The notes under the pieces are model-generated. The model was given only the letters and a program-made list of their open reading frames with translations, ran no database searches and was not told the DNA's origin. A DNA stretch of 64,000 nucleotides. Origin: Bacteroidaceae bacterium. Lineage in GTDB: Bacteria > Bacteroidota > Bacteroidia > Bacteroidales > Bacteroidaceae. Location of the stretch: the NCBI GenBank assembly GCA_017621515.1, contig JAGASY010000076.1, forward strand, positions 40,544 through 104,543, given 5' to 3'. The position numbers were made by a program, and so were the translations under genes. How positions within the stretch are numbered: position 1 is the first letter of the stretch; every line of letters begins with the position of its first letter. Shown piece by piece: positions 1 to 8,023 of the stretch.

Positions 1-145
1 ACTGGTTGACGCATTCGGATAGGGGAGACTCTTTATCTTGAAGCGTGCGTCTGGGTTTTGTCTGACGTGAATCTAATGATTTTTATTATTTGCGGATGAT
101 ATTAAATCCGATTATATTTCTCTTTGAAAATAGAATTAGGCTGTT

Positions 146-1006
146 ATGACTAAGAGGTTGCTGTTTTTTTTTGTTTGTTTGTGTGTTCTCTCTCTTGGAC
201 ATGCACAGGATGAAGTGAAGCCGCGCGGAAAGGTGTCTGTGTTGATTGACTATTTCTCTAATCCTTCGGGGGTGAGACGGGAAGTATGTGACGTGTTGCG
301 TAACAACGTGATTCAGAAGACGGTAGAGCCTGGCAGGTTCATGATTATCGATGTTGAGTCGGACAAAGTGCAGACGATAGAGAAGTTGCGCCGCACAAGG
401 GGCGACATGGCTCTCGGCGAGGACACAGACATGGAGCGTTTGAGTGCCATCGGGGTTTTGGGCGCGGAATATGTCATTTCCGGTCAGATAGTAAGTTTTA
501 CAACTTCGCGTAAAGAGAAGCAGAAGAAAGACGGAAAAGTGAAAGTCAGCTATGAAAGCAAACTGATGTATTACGTTAAGTTGACAAAGGTGAAGGATGG
601 GACGGTAGTTCTGACGAAATCTTATTCCAAATCTGCTACGGAAGACACGGAAGCGGAGTCGGTATCCACCGTTCTTGCCAAGTCGGTGAATATGACAGAT
701 TTCATAAAGGCATTGTTTCAGATTGAAGGCTCGATACTTGAAGTGAGCAAGGAGAACAACGGTAAGGCGGAGCAAGTATATATTAATATAGGTAGCGGCA
801 GCGGGGTGTATAGCAAAGACCATTTCACGGTGTATGTGATGCGTCTGGTTGCCGGAAAAACAGTGAAACAGACTATTGGCGACATATCTGTCGATGTTGT
901 TGAAGGCGAGGAAGTGTCACGCTGTAAGGTGAAGAAAGGCGGTGATTTGATTCTTAATGCCATGCGCGACGGAGAAACGTTGGTCGTCAAATCCTATATG
1001 AAATAG
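146..1006 (+). CDS. CsgG-like exported protein
   Basis: This 286-residue protein has a signal peptide ending near residue 21 (GHAQ, then D). Residues about 27-170 resemble the CsgG/HfaB-type periplasmic fold: an opening VSVLIDYF strand, a GRFMIID strand and a GAEYVISGQI strand in the usual order. CsgG proteins form outer-membrane secretion pores or periplasmic lipoproteins, but there is no lipobox cysteine and no curli subunit gene nearby, so a curli role is not supported. It is the first of four same-strand genes for exported proteins with gaps of 16-55 bp, probably one operon. The fold assignment is inferred from pattern only. Confidence 0.6.
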   Translation: MTKRLLFFFVCLCVLSLGHAQDEVKPRGKVSVLIDYFSNPSGVRREVCDVLRNNVIQKTVEPGRFMIIDVESDKVQTIEKLRRTRGDMALGEDTDMERLSAIGVLGAEYVISGQIVSFTTSRKEKQKKDGKVKVSYESKLMYYVKLTKVKDGTVVLTKSYSKSATEDTEAESVSTVLAKSVNMTDFIKALFQIEGSILEVSKENNGKAEQVYINIGSGSGVYSKDHFTVYVMRLVAGKTVKQTIGDISVDVVEGEEVSRCKVKKGGDLILNAMRDGETLVVKSYMK

Positions 1007-1061
1007 AAAAGTTTGTTTAGTGAGTACTAAGTTGTTGTGTATTTTATAAAAGACGTATTAA

Positions 1062-2324
1062 ATGAGGAAGAGTAAAGTTATAGTATTTTGCGCATTGTGG
1101 TTGTTGACCGCTTTCACTGTGGGTTTGTATGCACAGACGAAATACATGAGTGACGCTGTTCTTGTGAGCAGTAATGGAAATACGGTAAAACTACGTGCGT
1201 CCGGACAGAGCGACAAGAAAAAAACAGCTCTGGAAATGGCGATGAAGTCGGCAATCTACACCTTATTATATAATGGTGTGGAAGGTGTAAATAACGGAAA
1301 GGCTTTGGCATATTCCCATGATAAGAATTATGAACGCCGTTTGTTTGAAGATGGCAGATACTCTGTGTTTGTCGGTGAGTTCGAGGAAGTGGGCGATGTG
1401 GTGAAAGTCGGTGGCAATTATAGGGTCAAGGTGGAAGTTGAAATCTACTATGACGCTCTGATGCGCGACCTCAACCAGTCTGCCGGAGTAGGAGCTTCTC
1501 ACGTGGAAATGTCCAACATGCCTACATTGATGGTTGTGCCTTTTGCACGCGAGAACGAGGATGTGCGTCGTTTAATTGAAAACAACAAGATGTTGAGTCA
1601 TTCCGTAAGCAAGGTGACAAGCGAATTTAGTAAACACGGCTATCGCACGAAAGATTTCATTTCTTTGCTTCAGAAGTCGAAAAATTCAGACTTGACCACG
1701 GACGGTTCGCAGAGTGATGCTGTCAGCATGATGATTCAGAATCTGCCGACGGATATCGTGGTGACGGCAAAGGTTAATTTTATCCCTCGCCCGAACAATC
1801 AGGGCGAAGTTTCGCTCGAACTGAACGCTATCGAGAAGCAGACTGCCACGACACTTGCGAGCTCTACGTTCCTCAGCGGAAGATACATGACGAGAGACTC
1901 CGTGCGTTTGGCTGACTATGCGATATCGAAAGTCAAGAGAGAATTTTTCACGACATTGCAGACAGCATTCTTTGAGATTGTGCGTAACGGACGCGAACTT
2001 TCTGTACAGATGGTCATTGATGCGAATGTGGATGACTGGGATTTCGATCAGCCTTCACCGGAAAGCGGAGAAGAGTTTAAGGTGGAGCTTGAAGACTGGC
2101 TGGCGGCGAATGCCATGAATGGAAGCTATGACATGAGCCGTTCAAGCGATAAGATAATTGACCTTACAGTGAGGATTCCTATCTGGGATGAAAAGACCGG
2201 ACGAGCATACACAATTTCCAATTTCAGAAATGCCCTTCGTAAGTTCCTCAATGAGCGTCTTGCTGGAGAATATCAGGCTTCTATCGTTACTTTAGGACAG
2301 GGCATTGTGGTTACAATCAAATAA
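1062..2324 (+). CDS. Exported protein of unknown function (DUF6175-like)
   Basis: The protein has 420 residues with a signal peptide ending at LYAQ (residue about 25). Residues 35-130 look like an LPP20/FlgT-type N-terminal domain: SDKKKTALEMAMKSAIYTLL is a helix of the kind that follows the first strand in that fold. Residues 150-300 contain TLMVVPFARE and a TDIVVTAKVNF strand, as in CsgG-like or TolB N-terminal domains. It follows the CsgG-like gene by 55 bp and precedes the next by 16 bp, which suggests a shared envelope assembly. The family label is from memory and the function is unknown. Confidence 0.6.
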   Translation: MRKSKVIVFCALWLLTAFTVGLYAQTKYMSDAVLVSSNGNTVKLRASGQSDKKKTALEMAMKSAIYTLLYNGVEGVNNGKALAYSHDKNYERRLFEDGRYSVFVGEFEEVGDVVKVGGNYRVKVEVEIYYDALMRDLNQSAGVGASHVEMSNMPTLMVVPFARENEDVRRLIENNKMLSHSVSKVTSEFSKHGYRTKDFISLLQKSKNSDLTTDGSQSDAVSMMIQNLPTDIVVTAKVNFIPRPNNQGEVSLELNAIEKQTATTLASSTFLSGRYMTRDSVRLADYAISKVKREFFTTLQTAFFEIVRNGRELSVQMVIDANVDDWDFDQPSPESGEEFKVELEDWLAANAMNGSYDMSRSSDKIIDLTVRIPIWDEKTGRAYTISNFRNALRKFLNERLAGEYQASIVTLGQGIVVTIK

Positions 2325-2340
2325 CTAAACACTGTTGGAT

Positions 2341-3354
2341 ATGAAGAATCTTAGTTTGACAATAGTGGCTTTCCTGATGGCTGCCGTTTCGTTTGAGGCG
2401 GCAGCACAGGAAAGTGCTGTGAATTTTATGGCTGGAATGCCGAAATCTGAGAAACTTACGGCAGACCAGAAAGAAGCATTGAAGCAGAAAGTGGAGAAGA
2501 TTATTGCCCGCAACAATGCGGGTGCTGTGACACTCACTGACGCTTTTGTCATTGAACCGGAACTCCGTTTGGGGCAGACCAAGAAAACGGACGGTTTGTT
2601 GCGTGATGTTTCTCTTGTTTCAGGAGAGTTCTCGTTGGTGGTTCATAACAAATATGACGGCAGTGTGTATAATTCTGTTACGGTCGATGTAAAGGCAAGT
2701 GCTGTAGGCAGTGAATCGGAGGCGATTAACTCCATCATCAAAAGCATAAAGGTGACAGATCCTGTGTATGTGCGCTTCATACGTAATGCGCGCAAACGTA
2801 TTGCCGAGTATTATGAGACCAACGGACTTCCTTTGCCGGAACGCAGAGAGGAAGAGCCGGAAGTTGCAAAAGACCCGGAAGAGGAGCTTCTGAATGAAGA
2901 ACCGGAACAGGATGTTGTCATGGAGGAAGAGCAGAATGATTCGGTGGCGGAAGAAGCACCTGTAGCCGAAGCACCGAAAGTACAGAAAAACAAATGGACT
3001 GTCGATATCAGCAGTGATGAATTGGGCTTTGAACTCATATACTGCAAAGGAAACCGTGCTTCAAAAGCCATACGCATCAATTACCGTGTGGTCAATAAAG
3101 AGCGCGACATGAATGCTGATTTCGGATGTATTTCTGCTTTTGCGCCAGAAGGGGGTGAACTCACGCGATGGGTTTTTGTTAATGCGCATGGCTATATGAG
3201 TAATAGATACGGTAATAAAATGCCGAAAGGTGTGGCTGTAGGGCGTGTGCTTGAATTGCAGAATGTGGAAAAAGAGTATTCTGAACTTCCTCTTGTGGAG
3301 CTGCAAGTTGGTGACTATAAGATTGTGATACATAATCTGCCGGTAGAATGGTAA
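2341..3354 (+). CDS. Exported protein with acidic linker, unknown function
   Basis: I chose the ATG at 2341 because the signal peptide MKNLSLTIVAFLMAAVSF then starts cleanly; a TTG two codons upstream is possible. The protein has about 337 residues. Residues 30-165 form a mixed alpha/beta region. A Glu/Pro/Asp-rich linker (about residues 165-215) follows, then a C-terminal beta-rich domain of about 115 residues that ends YKIVIHNLPVEW. The acidic linker looks like a spacer between two periplasmic domains. No family recognised. It is third in the four-gene exported-protein operon. Confidence 0.6.
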   Translation: MKNLSLTIVAFLMAAVSFEAAAQESAVNFMAGMPKSEKLTADQKEALKQKVEKIIARNNAGAVTLTDAFVIEPELRLGQTKKTDGLLRDVSLVSGEFSLVVHNKYDGSVYNSVTVDVKASAVGSESEAINSIIKSIKVTDPVYVRFIRNARKRIAEYYETNGLPLPERREEEPEVAKDPEEELLNEEPEQDVVMEEEQNDSVAEEAPVAEAPKVQKNKWTVDISSDELGFELIYCKGNRASKAIRINYRVVNKERDMNADFGCISAFAPEGGELTRWVFVNAHGYMSNRYGNKMPKGVAVGRVLELQNVEKEYSELPLVELQVGDYKIVIHNLPVEW

Positions 3355-3375
3355 ACCTCTTTAAATGGAAATCCT

Positions 3376-4329
3376 ATGAAGATAAAGAATATAAGTATGA
3401 TAGCTATGCTGGCAAGAGTATGTGGATGTGCTGTGATATGTTGGATGCTGTCTGCAACTGTCTGCGCCCAAGACTATAAAGTGGTTGAGCGAAGCCAGAA
3501 GAAGGTGCCTACATGGGTGGGCAATGTGGAGGAGAACTTCATCATTGCTACAGCTACGGATGACAACTTGGAAGGTGCCAAGCAGAAGTGTTTGGATAAT
3601 GTGAAATTGCAGATTGCACAGTCTGTGGCGCAGAACATAGAGTTCTCATCGGAGAATCTCATCGAACAGCTTACTAAAGGGCACGATGTGGATGCCACTG
3701 CCGAGTTCCGTTCCAAGAGTACTGTGCAGGTTGGTGCTTTGCCTTTTATTTCCGGCATTACTTTTGCCAAAGCCTCTGATTCTTATTGGGAAAAGCTTTC
3801 GGAGAAGAAAAGCGGTAAGATAGTATATAGCTTCAGTGTGCGCTATCCTTTCACAAAAGGCGAACTGTATGCTTTGCAGGAGGAATTTAACAAGCGCGAT
3901 GAGGAAATGGTGGCACTTGTTACGGAAATGGAACAGAATGTGGATGAGATTCAGTCTGTGGAAGAAATAGATGCATGTATTGCCAAACTGAAGCCAGCTG
4001 TGGAGTATTTCTTCGACAATGCGCGCAAACAGTGGGTGGAGAGTGTGGTCAACAGGTATAAGAAGATACCGGCTCTTATCTCTGTGGAGGGACGCAATGG
4101 CATTGATGGATACATTGTCTCACTTATGTTTAAAGGACGTAAGATAAAGACCTCTGCCATGCCGAAGATGAAAGCGAACTGTGCTTCGCAGCTTGCGGCT
4201 AAGGCAAAAGGAGATGATATTATAATTACTTATAATGATGAAGATTGTCTTGATGATGAAGAAAACTTCATCGAACTGACATTTAAGTTGCCGGGAAAGC
4301 AGCTGAAGCATAAATTCTTCATTGAATAA
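3376..4329 (+). CDS. LPP20-like exported protein
   Basis: This 317-residue protein has a signal peptide ending at TVCAQ. Residues 35-170 fit the LPP20-type envelope domain: KVPTWVGN, then IIATATDDNLEGAKQKCLDN leading into a helix, then an FSVRYPF strand. The C-terminal half is helical and ends in a small beta domain. No lipobox is visible, so unlike Helicobacter LPP20 it is probably soluble in the periplasm or carried by a partner. It is the last gene of the operon and is followed by a strong hairpin with a T run at 4353-4403. Confidence 0.6.
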   Translation: MKIKNISMIAMLARVCGCAVICWMLSATVCAQDYKVVERSQKKVPTWVGNVEENFIIATATDDNLEGAKQKCLDNVKLQIAQSVAQNIEFSSENLIEQLTKGHDVDATAEFRSKSTVQVGALPFISGITFAKASDSYWEKLSEKKSGKIVYSFSVRYPFTKGELYALQEEFNKRDEEMVALVTEMEQNVDEIQSVEEIDACIAKLKPAVEYFFDNARKQWVESVVNRYKKIPALISVEGRNGIDGYIVSLMFKGRKIKTSAMPKMKANCASQLAAKAKGDDIIITYNDEDCLDDEENFIELTFKLPGKQLKHKFFIE

Positions 4330-4352
4330 GAAGTTTTTTTAATTAATTTATT

Positions 4353-4403
4353 GTTCTGTGGATGCATTCGATTTTTAAGTGGGTGTATTCACAGAACTTT
4401 TTT
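4353..4403 (+). terminator. Terminator of the four-gene exported-protein operon
   Basis: The arms GTTCTGTG and CACAGAAC, extended by G-U-tolerant pairing of GATGCATTC with GGTGTATTC, enclose an AT-rich loop and are followed by six T residues. It lies 24 bp after the last stop codon. The right arm carries the TGGGTGTATTC motif shared with other hairpins in this window. Confidence 0.75.
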
Positions 4404-4410
4404 GTTTAAA

Positions 4411-4480
4411 GTGGATGTATTCACTGACTCCTCATGCTTAATATACACATATAAGTATGAGGAGTCAGTGAATACACCCA
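4411..4480. repeat. GGTGTATTC/GAGGAGTC hairpin element, site 1
   Basis: The left arm (4411-4440) and right arm (4452-4480) pair over nearly 28 bp around an 11-base loop. The arms contain GGATGTATTCACTGACTCC and the reverse of GAGGAGTCAGTGAATACACC. It separates the convergent exported-protein operon and the malY-like gene and could end transcription from both sides. Similar hairpins are at 30684-30815, 44446-44490 and 52889-53020. Confidence 0.7.
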
Positions 4481-4542
4481 ATGAGTTTGCCAGAAGTAGA
4501 GGGATTTTGCTTAATGCAATATGCCTGTCTAAAAATAGAATT

Positions 4543-5718
4543 TTAACTTCTTACGGCTTTCTCCAGTTGTTCCAGTGCTTGAAGCAACACACTGCGAGGA
4601 GAAGCTACGTTCATTCTCATAAAACCTTCGCCTTCTTTTCCGAACATCGCACCGTCGTTCAGTGCAAGGTGCGCTTTGTGAATAAATAAATCCTGTAGCT
4701 CTTTATGCGTCATTTTTAGTTCGCGGCAGTCCAGCCATACAAGATAAGAGGCTTGCGGACGCAGCGGTTTAATTTCAGGAATATGACGGGCGCAGAAATC
4801 TATGACCAAATCAATGTTCCCCTCAATATAGTGCAGCATTTCTTTTCTCCATTCTTCTCCCTTGCTGAATGCGGCGATTGTGGCTATCGGGGCAAACATG
4901 TTCGGCATGTCCAACTCGTTGGCTTGCAGCCAAGAGAAAAACTTATGGCGGAGTTTTTCATTGGGGACTATTGTGTATGAACTGACGATGCCGGCAATGT
5001 TGAAAGTCTTTGACGGTGCACCGAAAGTGATGCTGCAATCAGCCGCTTCCTGTGATACTGTGGCAAAAGGAATATGGCGGTTTCCCCATAGTGCCATGTC
5101 GCAGTGTATCTCGTCCGATATGACGGTGAGGTGGTGCTTATGGCAGAAATCCGCAAGGCGGACAAGAGTGTCTCTGTCCCAGACAATGCCGGCAGGATTA
5201 TGAGGATTGGCAAGTATCAGCAGACGACATTTGTCGTCAGTCACTTTTTCAAGGTTTTCAAAATCCATAGAGTATGAGCCGTTCTCGTGCCGTTTCAAAG
5301 GATTATAGACAACCTCCCGCTTGTTGCCGAGCGGAGTGAGGCGGAAAGGATGATATATCGGTGGCTGGATGATGACTTTCTCGTCTTCTTTGACGAACAC
5401 ATTGATTGCCATGCCGATGCCTTTCACAACACCGGGAATGTAGGTGAGCCATTCACGCTCCACCTTCCACTGGTGGTGTGATGCAAGCCAGTCTATGACT
5501 GTCTGCCAGTATTCCTTGGGTTCTACGGTGTATCCGAACAGCGAGTGTTCAAGTCTTTCACGGAGGGCATCCGTGATAAAGTGCGGAGTTTCAAAGTCCA
5601 TGTCCGCCACCCACAAGGGGATTAGGTCAGAAGAACCATATAGTTCTTCTAACGCATCCGTCTTTAAGGCATTTGTGCCGTGACGGTCTATTATCTTGTC
5701 AAAATTATATTTTCCCAT
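4543..5718 (-). CDS. MalY/PatB-type PLP-dependent C-S lyase (cystathionine beta-lyase family)
   Basis: This 391-residue fold-type I PLP enzyme is full length for the family. It has the diagnostic start LIPLWVADMDFETP (residues 32-45), NPHNPAG (171-177), SDEIHCD (201-207) and the Schiff-base lysine K237 in TFGAPSKTFN. Family members split cystathionine or cysteine to pyruvate, ammonia and a thiol; some also act as aminotransferases or regulators. It lies 44 bp downstream of an AraC-family regulator on the same strand, probably co-transcribed. Substrate cannot be read from sequence. Confidence 0.9.
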   Translation of the reverse strand: MGKYNFDKIIDRHGTNALKTDALEELYGSSDLIPLWVADMDFETPHFITDALRERLEHSLFGYTVEPKEYWQTVIDWLASHHQWKVEREWLTYIPGVVKGIGMAINVFVKEDEKVIIQPPIYHPFRLTPLGNKREVVYNPLKRHENGSYSMDFENLEKVTDDKCRLLILANPHNPAGIVWDRDTLVRLADFCHKHHLTVISDEIHCDMALWGNRHIPFATVSQEAADCSITFGAPSKTFNIAGIVSSYTIVPNEKLRHKFFSWLQANELDMPNMFAPIATIAAFSKGEEWRKEMLHYIEGNIDLVIDFCARHIPEIKPLRPQASYLVWLDCRELKMTHKELQDLFIHKAHLALNDGAMFGKEGEGFMRMNVASPRSVLLQALEQLEKAVRS

Positions 5719-5762
5719 GTCAACAGATTGAATATCATTAGCTTTTTGTTGTTTTCATTTTT

Positions 5763-6632
5763 TTAATATAATTCCCTGTATTGCGAGGGAGTATATCCTG
5801 TAAACTTCTTGAACTGCACATTGAAGTTGCCTATATTGTTGAAGCCTGAATCGTAGGCAATAGACGATACAGGGATGTCTGTTTCAGAAAGTTTCCTTTT
5901 TGCATAATTGAGTCTTATTCTGAGAAGAAAGTTAAAAATGGATTCCCCGGTTTTCTTCTTGAAGTATCGACATGCCGCACTTGGGTTCATGCCGGCATGG
6001 TCGGCAATTTCTTCCAATGTGATAGGTTCTTGGAATTTCAAATCGATAAATTCAACAATCCTGCAATAGGTCGATTCGCCGTTGGCTTTCAAATCTTTTT
6101 TCGACAGCGAAGAAATCTTGTTTCCTTCTGTTTGCTGAATCCATTTACCCAGTTCGTCAAGAATCCAGTAGAGCAGATGCAAACGCTCAAATCCGCGACA
6201 GTTCGTCAGTTTCATTATCGACTCCTGCATTTGCGGATGTTGTGACAAATCCCATTCAATTCCGTTTTCTCCTGCTTTGATGAGTTTGGATATATTGGCA
6301 CATCCGAGCATGTTGTGATAGTCGCCCGGCAGGATGTTATCTTTGAATTGTATGTAGCATGAGTGACATACGTCCTCACAGTCGTCTTGATAATAGCGGT
6401 TGTCACTTCTGAAGAAATGCGGCAGTCCGCTTCCGATGAAATATAAGTGGAATGGTTGCATTTCAATCACACCGTCACCAGCAAAGCATAGACCATGACC
6501 AGCAAGTATGAGTACAAGTTCATGTTCTTGGTGGCAATGCATCTGGCGAGGAAAGAATTTGCATACCATTTGTTCTACATTGAACGAATTATATTGGCTA
6601 TTATGTACAACTTCGTATTCAATTTTTTTCAT
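5763..6632 (-). CDS. AraC-family transcriptional regulator (cupin plus HTH)
   Basis: This 289-residue protein has an N-terminal cupin-like sensing domain, with HCHQEHELVLI near residue 32 as the metal or ligand-binding histidine cluster. The C-terminal AraC double helix-turn-helix covers about residues 190-289: ITLEEIADHAGMNPS is the first recognition helix, and SGFNNIGNFNVQFKKFTGYT followed by PSQYR is the family signature. The neighbouring C-S lyase gene downstream is the obvious candidate target. The ligand is unknown. Confidence 0.9.
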   Translation of the reverse strand: MKKIEYEVVHNSQYNSFNVEQMVCKFFPRQMHCHQEHELVLILAGHGLCFAGDGVIEMQPFHLYFIGSGLPHFFRSDNRYYQDDCEDVCHSCYIQFKDNILPGDYHNMLGCANISKLIKAGENGIEWDLSQHPQMQESIMKLTNCRGFERLHLLYWILDELGKWIQQTEGNKISSLSKKDLKANGESTYCRIVEFIDLKFQEPITLEEIADHAGMNPSAACRYFKKKTGESIFNFLLRIRLNYAKRKLSETDIPVSSIAYDSGFNNIGNFNVQFKKFTGYTPSQYRELY

Positions 6633-6939
6633 TGGCTTTTTGTCATTGAATGTAGTTTATTTCCATTGATAGTTACATTGACGATGTAAAGTTATAAAAT
6701 AATGAGATTCATACATTCTATGCATAAATAAGTTATTCTTTTTTATGTGTATTTTGGATAAAAATGTTTTAATAGGGAAAATAAAGGTGTAAAAAAGCAT
6801 GTAAATACTTCACAATGGAGTACAATTATCTGTTTGCGATTTATTTTTTGCCTTTCCCTTTCTGCTTTTTCAGGTGAAAATAGAGCCTGAAGGAGACCTC
6901 TATGACACCCTATGGAGGTATCAAGCAGAGAGGGCGCGA

Positions 6940-7750
6940 AGGCTTCCATAAAAAAATTTTTGAATACGTTTTTTTGAGGCATGTTTTGTTTTGACAAAAT
7001 GATAGCTTTTAAGAAATTGTGCTTTTGATTTTGCTTGTTTCTTGTGGATTTTCTATCTTTTTGATTTTGTCAAATGTTAAAAATCCAAGCCCTCTGGCAC
7101 GCGTCAAAATGAAGCGCATCGAGCTTTTCTCGGAGAATGGGGCTTTTACACGCGTTTTCTGAAGGCTCTGCGAATTGTGAAATAGTGTTTCGTTTTGGAA
7201 TGATTCTTTCACATTTATTTATTTTCAGCGAAGAGTTTCTTGAAAAAAAGTACTAAGTTTTCAAATTTTCAGCGCACTGTTTTTTTAAAAACAGCACAGT
7301 GTTTTTTTATTTTCAGCGCGCTGCTGTTTTATTTGCTGTGCGCTGAAAATTTGACGACAGCGCACTGAAAATTTGAAAACAGTGGGAAGCGGAGAAAAAG
7401 ACAACGAAGCCCGGTAAAAATGTTAAAAAGTATATAATTCACTATTCTGAAAGAATGTCTAAACAGAAACTTAAAAGTAAGTGGATTCGAAACGGCATTT
7501 GAGGGATAAAATGGCAAAATCCGTTATAACATATTAATAGTCAATACATTATCAAAGCATTCAAAAAAAATTGAAAAATTGCGTCCAGTGCGTTTTTTTG
7601 AGTATTTTGAATAATTTTGTATCACATTGATTTTCAATAATTTATCTCTGTGTCGAATTTTTCGTTTTTTCGTTATCGACAAAAAATCGCTCCAAGTGTT
7701 AAATTTTTATTTTGGGCGAAAATATCATTTTGTCACATTGAAAAAACGGC
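6940..7750 (-). repeat. ~815-bp interspersed element, family 1, copy A
   Basis: Copy A reads in reverse relative to copies B, C and D. Its reverse complement starts at 7750 with a TTTTTTCAA stretch and GACAAAATGATATTTTCGCC, and ends at 6940 with CAAAAATTTTTTTATGG. TTTGACAAAATGA at 6991 and its inverted counterpart near 7729 form imperfect inverted ends about 750 bp apart. The middle (about 7255-7385) holds five CAGCGCACTG-type units. It fills most of the 1391-bp gap between araC and the GH127 gene. In 6633-6939 and 7751-8023 I see no gene, only AT-rich DNA and a weak hairpin near 6899-6920. Confidence 0.85.
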
Positions 7751-8023
7751 ATATAGCTACTAAAATGTCCCAAGGTCAGTGTTGCTGCAAGTGCTACATA
7801 AGCCTCTATATTTGCTTGAGAATGGGGTTGTATGCTGTGTGCAAAAAAAACATAGGAGATTGCAAATATGAAGAAAGCCGATTGTGGGTGTAGTAATTAT
7901 TTTTGCACTGTGTTTAAGGTAAGGTGATTGTGTGCATATTTACTAAAATGTGCATTTGTTTCTATCCAATGTGCCTGACACATATTTCTGCAAAGAAAAC
8001 GAAACGATACTAACTAATATCTT

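Noticed and set aside
7009..7893. Several 60-90 codon frames in the gap before the GH127 gene
   Set aside because: All lie in or next to repeat copy A, are AT-rich, have no family motif and differ in length from the same frames in other copies.
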